Notes under the pieces: model-generated
Databases searched by the model: none
Told to the model about the DNA's origin: nothing
The model's input: the letters and a program-made list of their open reading frames with translations, nothing else
Position numbers and translations under genes: made by a program
Part shown: one piece after another, positions 53,140 to 61,985 of the stretch
Numbering within the stretch: position 1 is the first letter of the stretch
Layout of the letters: every line of letters starts with the position of its first letter
NCBI RefSeq assembly: GCF_011090185.1
Contig: NZ_JAAFGS010000008.1
Location: 161,003-225,002 of the forward strand
DNA from: Saccharibacillus alkalitolerans
GTDB taxonomy: Bacteria; Bacillota; Bacilli; Paenibacillales; Paenibacillaceae
Direction of reading: 5' to 3'
DNA: 64,000 bases

Positions 53140-53842
53140 TCGATTGGCTTCCTTTCCTTTTCAAATAAAGCTGAATCAGCTCGACATCATCTTCCGTCAA
53201 CCTGTCTACTTGCTCGATTGTATTCAAGATTTCCAGCACCTGTTTATCGTGGGTATTCGCTTCTTTTCTGCTGAAAAAGCTGGTGATCGCCGAAGTTAAC
53301 GTACCGATGATTCCGATCCCCACCATCATCAGCACGACAGCCAGTATTCGGCCGACAGGCGTCTCGGGAGACAGATCTCCGTAACCGACGGTTGTCGTCG
53401 TCACGACGGCCCACCACAGAGCATCGGTAAAGCTGTGAATGGAGGGCTCGAGAAAGACAATAGGGATAGGAATAATGAACAGAAGAATGAGAGCCACGAT
53501 CAATACTTTATCCAAGCCGTTTGTTTTGAGCAGCTTGTAGACGGGCGGCATATACCGGGAACCGATGCCGATTAACCGAAGGATGCGAAGCAATCTCACG
53601 ACGCGCGCGGCTCTGAAAACGGCATCCAACGGGATGATCGCGATCAGTTCGAGCGGATGCTTTTTTACATACGTCCATTTGTTTTCCGAACGCACCAATC
53701 TCACCGTGTAATCGATGAAAAAGATAAGCCAAATCCCCCAATTCAGCGCCGTAAGGTCCTGCATGTCCGAAAAGGACAAAAACAAAGAGACCAATACAAG
53801 AACGAACATCAAACATTCGAAGACAAGCACGCTTTTTTTCAT
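53129..53842 (-). CDS. Voltage-gated-like K+ channel subunit
   Basis: 237 residues. Six-helix plan: S1-S2 near 5-45, an S4-like charged segment ARAARVVRLLRILRLIGIGSRY, S5, the pore with selectivity filter TTTTVGYGD, and S6 LAVVLMMVGIGIIGTLTSAITSFF. A short C-terminal coiled-coil-like tail (EILNTIEQVDRLTEDDVELIQLYLKRKG). It should be a homotetrameric potassium channel. Transcribed after the LysR gene (four-base overlap, with its own AGGAGG inside the lysR end). Confidence 0.93.
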   Translation of the reverse strand: MKKSVLVFECLMFVLVLVSLFLSFSDMQDLTALNWGIWLIFFIDYTVRLVRSENKWTYVKKHPLELIAIIPLDAVFRAARVVRLLRILRLIGIGSRYMPPVYKLLKTNGLDKVLIVALILLFIIPIPIVFLEPSIHSFTDALWWAVVTTTTVGYGDLSPETPVGRILAVVLMMVGIGIIGTLTSAITSFFSRKEANTHDKQVLEILNTIEQVDRLTEDDVELIQLYLKRKGSQSNGQ

Positions 53843-54744
53843 CGGAGTTCCTCCTGCAGTTCCTCCACGACCTGCCGGAACACCCGGATAAAGCGCAGAA
53901 CGTCCGGAGCGGACTGGTCGGCCAGATATCCGATTCCGTAGTTTACTTCCAGATCGGTCGCAAAAGGAATCAAGCGGAGTTCGGCATCCCGGTCGCTGGT
54001 TACGAAATTGGGCAGCACCGAGATACCCATTTCCGATTTGATCATCGTATGAATGATGCTGATGCTGTCTCCATATAGGAAAGAAGCGATGTCGGGCTGT
54101 TCCAATAAGCGATCCTGCAGCATTTTTAACGAATGGGGGGACTGGGACTTATTGAACAAAATCAAGGTCTGTCCGGCGAGATCCGCAGATCCGATTTCCT
54201 TTTTTCGCGCGAACGGATGATCATGGGGCACTACGCATACATAACTCCCGTCCAATATTTTGGCGTACCGGAAGTTCGACTGCCTGCTAATGTCTTCGTT
54301 GGAGGTCAGCACCAGATTGAACTTTTGCGTGAGCAGATCGTGGGTTTCCTGGTTTAACACAAAATTGCGCAGGAGGACCTGGGTATGGGGAGCGGTCTCG
54401 TGAAATCTCCGAATGATCCGCGGGAGATAGATCTCTTCGAATTTCGTTCCCGTAAAACCGATGGACAACAGATGCTGATCCTGCTGATTCTGCTTGCGAG
54501 TCCGTTCGATTGTCAGGTTCGTTTTCAATAATACGTCCTTCATGTCGTCATAGAAAATCGTGCCGGCCCGGGTCAGCGTTACTCCTCGGGTATTGCGGTG
54601 GAAAAGGACGGCTTCGAGCTCGATCTCCAGCTGTTTGATGATTTTGGTCACGGCGGGCTGCGTCAGGTCCATCTTCTTGGCAGTCTCCGAAAAGTTCAGC
54701 GTTTCCGCAAGATGAATGAAGCAGGAGATTTGATTGAAGTTCAC
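53839..54744 (-). CDS. LysR family transcriptional regulator
   Basis: 301 residues. N-terminal HTH (about 1-60): FIHLAETLNFSETAKKMDLTQPAVTKIIKQLEIELEAVLFHRNTRGVTLTRAG. The substrate-binding domain (about 90-295) is of the type-2 periplasmic-binding fold. It is divergent from the NmrA-like gene at 54847, the usual arrangement for a LysR regulator and its target, and a 15-bp palindrome at 54766-54780 lies between. It is also first gene of an operon with the K+ channel. ATG 54744. Confidence 0.92.
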   Translation of the reverse strand: MNFNQISCFIHLAETLNFSETAKKMDLTQPAVTKIIKQLEIELEAVLFHRNTRGVTLTRAGTIFYDDMKDVLLKTNLTIERTRKQNQQDQHLLSIGFTGTKFEEIYLPRIIRRFHETAPHTQVLLRNFVLNQETHDLLTQKFNLVLTSNEDISRQSNFRYAKILDGSYVCVVPHDHPFARKKEIGSADLAGQTLILFNKSQSPHSLKMLQDRLLEQPDIASFLYGDSISIIHTMIKSEMGISVLPNFVTSDRDAELRLIPFATDLEVNYGIGYLADQSAPDVLRFIRVFRQVVEELQEELR

Positions 54745-54765
54745 GGTCCTTACCTATTCCTTTCG

Positions 54766-54780
54766 GTTATCGACGATAAC
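54766..54780. promoter_or_regulatory. Perfect palindrome, candidate LysR box
   Basis: GTTATCGACGATAAC is a perfect 15-bp palindrome with one central base, 22 bases from the lysR start and 66 from the divergent reductase start. It fits the T-N11-A pattern of LysR sites. Confidence 0.5.
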
Positions 54781-54846
54781 ATAGTTTCATTTCCCGGCCC
54801 TAAATCTTTGTGATAAATTGAACGTACTAACCGGAAAGAAGGGATT

Positions 54847-55809
54847 ATGATGCATTATATCGTGTGCGGAACAGACGGACAATTGGCCGGGCGGGTCGCG
54901 GAAAACATGCTCAAAGAAGTCGACGGCAAAGACCTGACCTTTACCTGCTACAAGTTGGACCGCCTTCCGCAGGACAAATTGGCTCGCTGGCGGGCGGCCG
55001 GCGTGAGCGTCCATGAAGCCAATTACGACGACGTCGACTCGATGGAAAAAGCGTTCGCCGGCGGAGACCGGATCTATATCGTCTCGGGGCTGGAAGTCGG
55101 CAAACGGGTGCAGCAGCATAAAAACGCGATCGACGCGGCGGTCAAAGCGGGCGTGCAGCATATTACGTACAGCTCTTTCGTCGGCGCCACCGATCCGGCT
55201 TACGCCGAAGTCTATGTGACGCCGGACCATACGGCCACCGAGAACTATCTGAAAACGCTCGGCGTGACCTACAATGCGCTGCGCAACAATCTGTATCTGG
55301 AAAACTATTTGACGATGTACGTCATGCTCGCGCTGATGTCGGACAACAAATGGCTGAGCACGGCGGGCGAAGGCAGAGCGACGCTCGTGCATAAAGACGA
55401 TGCCGCGCTTGCCGCCACTTACTCGCTGCTGGGCCGCGGCGCGGACAACACGGCTTATAACATCGTGGGTTCGCAGGCCATTTCCGTACGCGAACTGTGC
55501 GAATTGGTCAAGGAAGTATCCGGCCTTCCGCTGGAATACGTGCCCGTCGAGGAAGAAGAATATTACCGCTACCTGGAAAACCTGCATATCCCGCGCGAGA
55601 TCACGGGCGATTTCTCGCAGGCTCCGGTACCGTTCTGCGGAGCCGACCTGGTGACGAACGACACGGCGATCAAGGAAGGGCTGTTCGACATCAAATCAAG
55701 CGATATCGAATTCCTGACCGGACAGCAGCCGAAAACGGCGCGCGATATCGTGGAACGCTACCGTTATATCTGGGAAGAGAAGATCACGCACTGGCGGCAG
55801 ATGAAATAA
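54847..55809 (+). CDS. NmrA/QOR2-like SDR reductase
   Basis: 320 residues. N-terminal nucleotide-binding region YIVCGTDGQLAGRVAENML (atypical GxxGxxG: G-T-D-G-Q-L-A-G), then GDRIYIVSGLEVGKRVQQHKNAIDAAVKAGVQHITYSSFVGA, a classic atypical-SDR segment. The C-terminal half matches NmrA/QOR2-type quinone or NADP(H)-binding proteins. Likely reduces a quinone or senses NADP; no substrate is assigned. Candidate target of the divergent LysR. Start ATG 54847 chosen over none better; GAAAGAAGGG upstream. Confidence 0.85.
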   Translation: MMHYIVCGTDGQLAGRVAENMLKEVDGKDLTFTCYKLDRLPQDKLARWRAAGVSVHEANYDDVDSMEKAFAGGDRIYIVSGLEVGKRVQQHKNAIDAAVKAGVQHITYSSFVGATDPAYAEVYVTPDHTATENYLKTLGVTYNALRNNLYLENYLTMYVMLALMSDNKWLSTAGEGRATLVHKDDAALAATYSLLGRGADNTAYNIVGSQAISVRELCELVKEVSGLPLEYVPVEEEEYYRYLENLHIPREITGDFSQAPVPFCGADLVTNDTAIKEGLFDIKSSDIEFLTGQQPKTARDIVERYRYIWEEKITHWRQMK

Positions 55810-55845
55810 TTCCCGCAATATGTCGGCAATAGAATGAAAAAAAGG

Positions 55846-55901
55846 AAAAGGACTCGCGGCTGCCGAATAGTTTTCGGCGGCCGTCGGAGTCCTTTTTTTG
55901 C
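55846..55901 (+). terminator. Rho-independent terminator after NmrA-like gene
   Basis: AAAAGGACTC (55846-55855) pairs with GAGTCCTTTT (55887-55896), with a further stem inside and T run downstream. Confidence 0.85.
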
Positions 55902-56062
55902 TTGGGCGCATTTCTGAAATCGGTCGCATCCTCCTCGCGCTCGCGCGATTTTTCGTGAAATCTTCGCGCGAATCCGGCTTCGTTCCCCTATCCGTTTGTA
56001 TGTTCGGAAGTTTTCGGTAAAATAAAATATGGAAAAGAAACGAAACGGAGGGGATGTCCGGC

Positions 56063-56173
56063 ATGCTTGAGGTACATATATTCCGAAAAAGGCCGTTCAG
56101 AGTCACGAGGCACGCTCGGAGAGCCAATGCCTACAAGGAGAAGGCCGATTTGGTTCGGTTCCGCGCGGCATGA
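56063..56173 (+). CDS. Small basic 36-residue ORF coupled to the sensor kinase
   Basis: ATG 56063 follows GGAGGGG (about 10 bases). The 36-codon frame encodes a peptide dominated by Arg and Lys (starting MLEVHIFRKRPFR, ending DLVRFRAA), with no Trp and no Cys. Its stop TGA overlaps the kinase ATG as ATGA (56170-56173), while the kinase has no nearby ribosome site of its own, so ribosomes reading this ORF would reinitiate at the kinase. Whether the peptide itself has a role, for example as a signal or a leader, is unknown. It does not look like ComX because the prenylated Trp is missing. Confidence 0.55.
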   Translation: MLEVHIFRKRPFRVTRHARRANAYKEKADLVRFRAA

Positions 56174-58203
56174 TCGCAGGCAAACGCGCGGGGTTCATTC
56201 CGATCAACTTGCTGCTCATGTCGGTCCTCATGTTGTATTTCTATCCGACGAAAAACAGCCTGCCGATTTTTTTTGCCGATATGGGCTTCGCGGCCATGCT
56301 TACGCTGCTCGGGACGTTTATTTATCTCTGCACCGTCAAGACGACGGCCAGCACGTTGTTTTTGCTGCTGATGTATCAGTCCGCTTGGATCATCGTTTTG
56401 CTCAACGCGCCTTCCTATCTATATGCCGGAATCGCGATGGTGCTTATGAGCCTGGCGCCGAACATGCTGTTCGCGTTTTTCGTCCATTTCACAGAACTTC
56501 CCCGCAAGCAGCTGTACGAGCGGTGGAACTTCTGGATGCTTAATGCCGCAGCCGCGACGATGATCGCCCTGCTGACTTTTCAGACGCTGCTCAAGTACGT
56601 CTTTTTCTTCCACGTCATATTCGGGATCGCCGCATGCATTCGCATCTCGATGCATTACCGAACCCGGCAGCGAAAGACGCTCAATCGGGAACGCCTGCTG
56701 ATGAACGCGGCCGTCGGAGTCTCTTTCGGACCGTTTTTGTTAAGCTACCTGACGTTCAGAAATGTCTTTCCCCCGGAGGTTCGCTACTTCTCCATTTATA
56801 TGATGATCGCGCTGCCGATTGCCGTCGGTTATATCCTCATCAAACGCAGCAGCCTTCAGACGCGGTACAATTACGGCTTTATTTTGAAGCTCACGGCGAT
56901 TGCTCTGGGAGGGACGGTCGTATTCGTGAGCGCGGCCTATTACGGCCTCGGCCTGTCGCTGGCGGACATCCTGCTGCTGCTGCTGATCGCCAGCCTGACC
57001 GTCTACGCGTACCTGTCGGCGCAAAAAGCGCTGTCGAAGCGGGAGCTGCAAAAATTAAGCCGGGCCAAAGAAAATCTGGAAAAGGAACGGCTCGACATCC
57101 TGCAAAAAGTGACTTACGACCGATATTTGAACACGCTGAGCGGCTTGATCAAACAGCTGATCGACAGAACGATCTCGCTGGACGGCACGTTGATCATCTG
57201 GAAAGAGGAAGAACATCGCTACATTTTGGAGCAGAGCGGCGTGTTCGCGGACTTTTCGCTGAAGCGGCTGGATGAAGTGCGGCTGCACGAGCGTACGGAC
57301 AGCGTGAAGATCGACGGAGCAGCGCATCTCGTTTTTCCGCTCCTGTACAAAAATAATCTGAACGGCTGGATGATCGTCGGACATAAGTCCGCCGGCGAGA
57401 AGTTCACGGGGAGCGAAGTCGAGACGTTGGGACTGCTTGCCGACACGGTCTGCGAACTGTTCAAGACGACCGAAATTTTGCAGGAGAACCGGCGGCGTTA
57501 CGCTTATCTTCCCATGCTGCGTTATGAAGATTACAAGCAGGTCCATGTCGCCCGCGGCGCGGAGAAGATCCGTAAGGAAATGTCGCTGTATCTGCACGAC
57601 GAGGTGCTGCAGTCCATTCTGGCCGTTCGCCATATGTGCGAAGCCGGCGGCGGCGTCGACCCGGAGATTCGGGAGTTGATCATCGGCACGTTGGATGAGC
57701 TGAACGTATCGATTCGCGACAAGATGTTCGACGTCTATCCGACGACGCTTCAGGATCTGGGACTCTATCCGAGCCTGGGAATCTTGTGCCGCAAGCTGCG
57801 GGAAGAAGCGGTCGGGCAGCCGGGCCTTGAAGTCCGTTTGAACGCGGAGACGATGCTGGAAGTGCCGGAGGAATTGGAATATACGGTGTTCCGTACGGTC
57901 AAGGAGCTGCTTCAGAACGCGATCAAACATGCCGAGGCCAATGAAATCGTCGTATCGCTGGACATATCGGCGGAAGGCGTGCTGCTGGGCGACGTGATCG
58001 ACGACGGCCGAGGGTTCGACATGGAGAAGCAGCTTCGCGCTCCCGAGGAAGGCCGGCATATCGGTCTGTTATCCGTGAAGCAAGAGATGAACGCGCTTGG
58101 CGGAGAACTGACGGTGCGGAAGAGGACGGACTCTGGCATGCATCTTCATTTCGAAATTCCGCTGGAAAGGACGGGAGAGGAACGTGCATATTATTCTGGT
58201 TGA
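56170..58203 (+). CDS. ComP-like membrane sensor histidine kinase
   Basis: 677 residues. Eight or so membrane helices fill residues 1-290 (ComP and similar kinases have a comparable multi-helix input region). A linker with a GAF-like region (about 320-455) follows, then a HisKA_3-type dimerisation motif with H476 in LYLHDEVLQSILAVRHM and a HATPase domain (VKELLQNAIKHAEA, DDGRGFDME, GLLSVKQEMNALGG). It should phosphorylate the NarL-type regulator encoded immediately after, whose gene it overlaps by 20 bases. The stimulus is unknown. ATG 56170 depends on coupling to the 36-residue ORF. Confidence 0.9.
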   Translation: MIAGKRAGFIPINLLLMSVLMLYFYPTKNSLPIFFADMGFAAMLTLLGTFIYLCTVKTTASTLFLLLMYQSAWIIVLLNAPSYLYAGIAMVLMSLAPNMLFAFFVHFTELPRKQLYERWNFWMLNAAAATMIALLTFQTLLKYVFFFHVIFGIAACIRISMHYRTRQRKTLNRERLLMNAAVGVSFGPFLLSYLTFRNVFPPEVRYFSIYMMIALPIAVGYILIKRSSLQTRYNYGFILKLTAIALGGTVVFVSAAYYGLGLSLADILLLLLIASLTVYAYLSAQKALSKRELQKLSRAKENLEKERLDILQKVTYDRYLNTLSGLIKQLIDRTISLDGTLIIWKEEEHRYILEQSGVFADFSLKRLDEVRLHERTDSVKIDGAAHLVFPLLYKNNLNGWMIVGHKSAGEKFTGSEVETLGLLADTVCELFKTTEILQENRRRYAYLPMLRYEDYKQVHVARGAEKIRKEMSLYLHDEVLQSILAVRHMCEAGGGVDPEIRELIIGTLDELNVSIRDKMFDVYPTTLQDLGLYPSLGILCRKLREEAVGQPGLEVRLNAETMLEVPEELEYTVFRTVKELLQNAIKHAEANEIVVSLDISAEGVLLGDVIDDGRGFDMEKQLRAPEEGRHIGLLSVKQEMNALGGELTVRKRTDSGMHLHFEIPLERTGEERAYYSG

Positions 58204-58786
58204 CGATCATAAGCTGTTTGCCAAAAGCCTGGAAATTTCGCTCAAAGGCCGCGTCGGCCGCTTCGAGGTGCTGACTTCTCCGGAAGGGTTGAAGGAGCGG
58301 CTCGGGCAGGAACGCCCCGATGTGCTGATGCTCGACATTCATATGGGCGCGCATAACGGGCTTGAGGTCGCGCAGCGCCTGCTGGAAGACCATCCCGATC
58401 AGAAGATCGTGTTTCTGTCGGGCTACGATCTGCTCGAATACCATAATCGCGCGATCCAGATCGGAGCCAAAGGCTTCATCAACAAAAACATTTCCATCCA
58501 TGATCTGATCGATCAGGTGGAGAGAGTTCACCGGGGCGGAATGATCTTCCCGCGCAGCGCGTCCGATTCCGAGGTGTTTCCTCTGACCGCGAGGGAAAAA
58601 GAAGTGCTGCAGCTGATGGCCGAAGGCTTGAGGCAGCAGGACGTGGCGGATCGGTTGAACATCAGCCGAAGAACGGTCAACAATCATATTCAGGCGATCA
58701 ACGAGAAATTTCAAGTGAATTCGACCGTATCGGCGATCGTCAAAGGAATCGAGCTGGGAATCGTCAGTTTGAATTTCCGCACCTGA
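58184..58786 (+). CDS. NarL/LuxR-type response regulator
   Basis: 200 residues. Receiver domain with D51 in VLMLDIHMG, preceded by acidic LVDDH, and K in AKGFINKN. C-terminal LuxR HTH (about 135-195): PLTAREKEVLQLMAEGLRQQDVADRLNISRRTVNNHIQAINEKF. Partner of the kinase whose gene it overlaps. Its likely target is the ABC exporter operon that starts 100 bases downstream, as is usual for such pairs (ComA, LiaR, YvfU types). Confidence 0.93.
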   Translation: MHIILVDDHKLFAKSLEISLKGRVGRFEVLTSPEGLKERLGQERPDVLMLDIHMGAHNGLEVAQRLLEDHPDQKIVFLSGYDLLEYHNRAIQIGAKGFINKNISIHDLIDQVERVHRGGMIFPRSASDSEVFPLTAREKEVLQLMAEGLRQQDVADRLNISRRTVNNHIQAINEKFQVNSTVSAIVKGIELGIVSLNFRT

Positions 58787-58886
58787 ATATTTTTGCGATC
58801 TCTGTTCGACATTGCACAAATTACTCGTTTCCGTTTTCGTCCGCCGAACTAAACTAGGTTCAACGACGAATAAGGAGGCGAGCGAA

Positions 58887-59609
58887 ATGGAACTGAACGT
58901 CACGAAGCTGAGTAAACGTTACGGCGGCAGGAAGGTGCTGCAGGACGTATGCCTTTCCTTCAGAAGCGGCCGGACGTATCTGATTCTGGGCAAGAACGGC
59001 GCCGGCAAAAGCACGTTCATCAACATTCTGGCGGGCAACGTCAACAGCGACGAAGGTGCGGTCGAACTGTTGGAGAACGGCGAAACGCGCGATCTGCAGT
59101 CGAACGCGATCTTCCAGTATCAAAGTTTCGCCAGCTTCCGCTTCTTGAAAGTCAAAGAAGTGCTGTCTTTCTTCGCCATGACGACGGCGCGCGCGAAAGA
59201 AGATCCCGAGCTGTACGAACTGCTTTCGCTGGATCGGATCAAGAACCGACTGATCGAGAATCTGTCGGGCGGGGAACGCAAAGCGGTCTCGCTCTACCTG
59301 ACCTTTCTGCTCAACAAAAAGGTCGTAGTGCTGGACGAGCCGTTCGCGGAACTGGACATCGAGAAGAAGTTTTTGCTGGAAAGGCATCTGAAGGAAAAAA
59401 TCACGTCGCAGAACCTGCTCGCGATCATCGTCAGCCACGAGATTTCCGGCTATCAGGAACTGTTTACCGACCTGGTCGTGCTGGACGAAGGTCGGGTCGT
59501 CGAAGCCGGCGAAACGCGGGACCTGCTGGAGAAATACAAAAATTCCCCGTTCCGCGGCCTGGAAGGCGTATTCTACAGCCTGACCGGAAAATACATCGAG
59601 GTGAGCTGA
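58887..59609 (+). CDS. ABC transporter ATP-binding protein
   Basis: 240 residues from ATG 58887 (AAGGAGG upstream). Walker A LGKNGAGKSTFINILAG, signature NLSGGERKAVSLYLTF, Walker B VVVLDEPFAELD, H-loop IVSHEISG. Short and single-domain, like the ATPases of peptide or antimicrobial exporters. The 100-base gap before it probably contains a regulated promoter. Couples with the permease starting directly at its stop. Confidence 0.9.
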   Translation: MELNVTKLSKRYGGRKVLQDVCLSFRSGRTYLILGKNGAGKSTFINILAGNVNSDEGAVELLENGETRDLQSNAIFQYQSFASFRFLKVKEVLSFFAMTTARAKEDPELYELLSLDRIKNRLIENLSGGERKAVSLYLTFLLNKKVVVLDEPFAELDIEKKFLLERHLKEKITSQNLLAIIVSHEISGYQELFTDLVVLDEGRVVEAGETRDLLEKYKNSPFRGLEGVFYSLTGKYIEVS

Positions 59610-60380
59610 ATGGTGATGCATATCGCGAGATTCTATCTGCTGGAGCAGTGGCGCAACAAATGGACCGTCATCGGCAATATCATGGCGCCCATGATCTTCC
59701 TGGCGTTCGCTCTGGTGCTGCGGAGCACGATCGAAGACAAAGCGACGGCCGATCTGATCATCAAGTCGCAGTTTCTGCCCTTTTCGCTCTTGATTCTGAT
59801 CTTCAGCCTGGCGCTGTCGCTGAACGTCCTGCTGCTGTCGGAGAAGAAAGAAGACGGGACGTTCCTGCTGCTCAAGCGAACCGATTTGAAGATGAACAGC
59901 TACCTGATAGGGACGGCGGCGGGGATTTTCATCATCTTCAACTTTTTTCTGGTCTTTTTCCTGGCCTGCTACGAGCTGATGCTCGGTATCGGCGCGGGGG
60001 CTCTGATATCGATCGCGCTGTTTGCCAACGTCACGCTGCTCTGCCTCTACCCGGCGAGCTACGTCCTGGCTTCGTTTTTCAAAAAAAGCAAAAAGGTCGT
60101 CGCGTTCCTGACCCCGATCACGCTGCTGTTGATGTTCAGCATCACGATGCCGTCCATGCTCGCCATGACGCAGGGGCAGAACCCGCAGATGTATTACAAA
60201 TTCCTGTTCTGGAATCCCATGATGATCATGAACGATATCGCGCTGTTCGAGCTGAACATGATCGAAGGCACCTGGCTGCCGACGTACCAGTACTTGTTGA
60301 TTCTGATCGGCTTGTGCGCCGCGCTGTGGTTCGCCGCTTTGAAGACGTTCAAGATCGCCGACCGCGGCGAGCGCATCTGA
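59610..60380 (+). CDS. ABC-2 type permease
   Basis: 256 residues with six membrane helices (near 20-40, 50-80, 105-135, 140-165, 170-195 and 225-245). Typical EEKKEDGTFLLLKRTDLKMNSYLIGTAAGIFIIF coupling region after helix 2. Begins immediately after the ATPase stop codon. Functions with that ATPase as an exporter; cargo unknown. Confidence 0.87.
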   Translation: MVMHIARFYLLEQWRNKWTVIGNIMAPMIFLAFALVLRSTIEDKATADLIIKSQFLPFSLLILIFSLALSLNVLLLSEKKEDGTFLLLKRTDLKMNSYLIGTAAGIFIIFNFFLVFFLACYELMLGIGAGALISIALFANVTLLCLYPASYVLASFFKKSKKVVAFLTPITLLLMFSITMPSMLAMTQGQNPQMYYKFLFWNPMMIMNDIALFELNMIEGTWLPTYQYLLILIGLCAALWFAALKTFKIADRGERI

Positions 60381-60411
60381 CTTACAACTTACCGATAAAG
60401 GAGCGAGATCC

Positions 60412-60585
60412 ATGCAATGCCAAGAATGCAGCGGAACCGAATTCAATGAAGCGATCCAGTATATGAAAGTCAAAGAGGCGAGCAAGGGGAAAATGGCCTT
60501 GAAAGGTTCGGAAGTCCTTCTGACCTTCTGCGCAAACTGCGGTACGGTAGCGAAGCTCAAATTGACGAACCCCGACTTCAAATAA
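60412..60585 (+). CDS. 57-residue zinc-ribbon-like protein
   Basis: Short gene, 57 residues. Two CxxC pairs, C3-x2-C6 (MQCQECSG) and C40-x2-C43 (TFCANCGTVAKLKL), form the two knuckles of a single zinc ribbon. Between them is a charged, Lys-rich segment. AAGGAG precedes ATG 60412 and the gene is 31 bases after the permease, on the same strand, so it belongs to the exporter operon. It could bind a nucleic acid or act as a small regulatory or structural subunit; no homologue is recalled. Confidence 0.75.
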   Translation: MQCQECSGTEFNEAIQYMKVKEASKGKMALKGSEVLLTFCANCGTVAKLKLTNPDFK

Positions 60586-60724
60586 ACGCCGTTTCAGGCG
60601 TTAAGAGAGCGGCCTTTCCCGGGAAAGGGAAGGGCCGTTCGGTCGTTTGCGAAGCGGAAATCGGATATACTTGGATTGTTCGTTACGTTCAAACCATTCC
60701 CGTTTTTGGAAAGGAGAGGGCAAG

Positions 60725-61327
60725 ATGCAGTACATACCGCAGGGGATCGATAAGCTTCGAATCATGACGCAGCCGGAAAAGCTGGAGACGACGGAGGAGG
60801 GACTCAAGCTGCATACCCGTCCGGACACGGATTTTTGGCTGAAAACGCATTACGGCTTCGAGCGTTATAACGGGCATGTGCTGTACGACGAGATCGTCGG
60901 AGACTTCACGGCCGTGACCGAGCTGAGCATGGACCCGCGCTGCACGTTCGACCAGTCCGGCCTGTTCGTGGAGGTCGACCGCGATAACTGGCTGAAAACG
61001 TCGGTCGAATACATTCCGGACGGACCTTCGCATCTGGGAGCGGTCGTGACCCGGGACGGATATTCCGATTGGTCGACGCGGAACGCGGACGCGGGCGTGT
61101 TCGAAGGCAAGCTTCGGTTTAAAATCACGCGCGAAGGAAACGACTTCTTCGTGCACGCGAGCCCGGCCGGCGGAGAGTGGGAGCAGCTGCGGATCGCGCA
61201 TCTGCGCTGCCCGGAAGGCGCGGCGCTCAAAGTCGGGTTGTATTCGGCCAGTCCCGGCACGGAAGGCGGATTCGAAACGGTCTTCCGCAGCTTCGAGATC
61301 GAACAAGGCGGGCATTCGGGCGAATAA
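60725..61327 (+). CDS. DUF1349 (concanavalin-like lectin/glucanase fold) protein
   Basis: 200 residues, DUF1349 signature: LKLHTRPDTDFWLKTHYGFERYNGHVLYDEIVGDFTAVTELSMDP, FVEVDRDNWLKTSVEYIPDGPSHLGAVVTRDGYSDWST and FFVHASPAGGEWEQLRIAHLRCPEGAALKVGLYSASPG. No signal peptide, so probably cytosolic. Family members include regulation-of-enolase protein 1; biochemical role unknown. AAGGAGAGG precedes ATG 60725. Two hairpins at 60586-60640 separate it from the zinc-ribbon gene. Confidence 0.88.
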   Translation: MQYIPQGIDKLRIMTQPEKLETTEEGLKLHTRPDTDFWLKTHYGFERYNGHVLYDEIVGDFTAVTELSMDPRCTFDQSGLFVEVDRDNWLKTSVEYIPDGPSHLGAVVTRDGYSDWSTRNADAGVFEGKLRFKITREGNDFFVHASPAGGEWEQLRIAHLRCPEGAALKVGLYSASPGTEGGFETVFRSFEIEQGGHSGE

Positions 61328-61400
61328 TCCTGCAGTACAGCGACCATGACGCGCCGAGCCGCAGAGACGGATAGGCGCGCGAGGAAGGGAACGAACAGAC

Positions 61401-61772
61401 ATGCTGACGGACGAATGGATTCGCGAGACCTGCCTGGCGCTGCCGGGGGCGGAAGAATTTTTCAAAGAAGAGTGGGGGAGCACCCTATATCGGGTCGGAG
61501 GCAAATACTTCGGCATGCGGGGGCGCGATAACGAAGGCCGGGAGATCCTGACGCTCAAATGCGATCCGGCATTGGCCGAGGAGTACCGCGAACGTTACGA
61601 ACAGATCGTGCCCGGTTACTACTCGAACAAGTCGCATTGGAACAGCTTCCTGTTGGAAAAAGGCGGTCTGGAAAAGGAATTCGCCGCCGGAATGATTCGC
61701 CATTCGTATGAGCTGGTGCGCCGCGGGCTGCCGAAAAAAGTTCGCGACGAACTGGCGCTTTTGGAAGAATAG
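61401..61772 (+). CDS. MmcQ/YjbR family protein
   Basis: 123 residues. WIRETCLALPGAEEFFKEEWGSTLYRVGGKYFGM and LKCDPALAEEYRERYEQIVPGYYSNKSHWNSFLLE are the family (DUF419, double-wing DNA-binding-like fold) blocks. Role unknown; some members may bind DNA. Start ATG 61401 follows GAGGAAGGGA at a short distance. Terminator follows at 61823. Confidence 0.85.
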   Translation: MLTDEWIRETCLALPGAEEFFKEEWGSTLYRVGGKYFGMRGRDNEGREILTLKCDPALAEEYRERYEQIVPGYYSNKSHWNSFLLEKGGLEKEFAAGMIRHSYELVRRGLPKKVRDELALLEE

Positions 61773-61822
61773 TCTTAAAAGCGAACGTTTTCAAATGAGG
61801 TAGGAGAAGCATATTAGACGTC

Positions 61823-61889
61823 CTGCCGCGCTTTTTACGGGCATGCCTGACATTCGGGTGAGTAGAAGCGCGGGCAGAGCGTTTTTTTT
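61823..61889 (+). terminator. Rho-independent terminator after MmcQ-like gene
   Basis: CTGCCGCGCTT (61823-61833) pairs with AAGCGCGGGCAG (61866-61877) with one bulge, followed by eight T residues. Confidence 0.75.
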
Positions 61890-61956
61890 ATTCAGAAATT
61901 TCGGATAATTAACGAACATTAGATTAAAACCCTCTCTTTATCATTCGTTTTTTCTG

Positions 61957-61985
61957 TTGACAAGCTTTAAGGGCTGCCCTAGAAT
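61957..61985 (+). promoter_or_regulatory. Strong sigma-A promoter of the NCS2 permease gene
   Basis: TTGACA (61957-61962), 17-base spacer, TAGAAT (61980-61985). Transcription would start near 61992 and run into the riboswitch. Confidence 0.85.

Noticed and set aside
56063..56173. ComX-type pheromone precursor before the ComP-like kinase
   Set aside because: The 36-residue product has no Trp for prenylation and there is no ComQ-type prenyltransferase gene.
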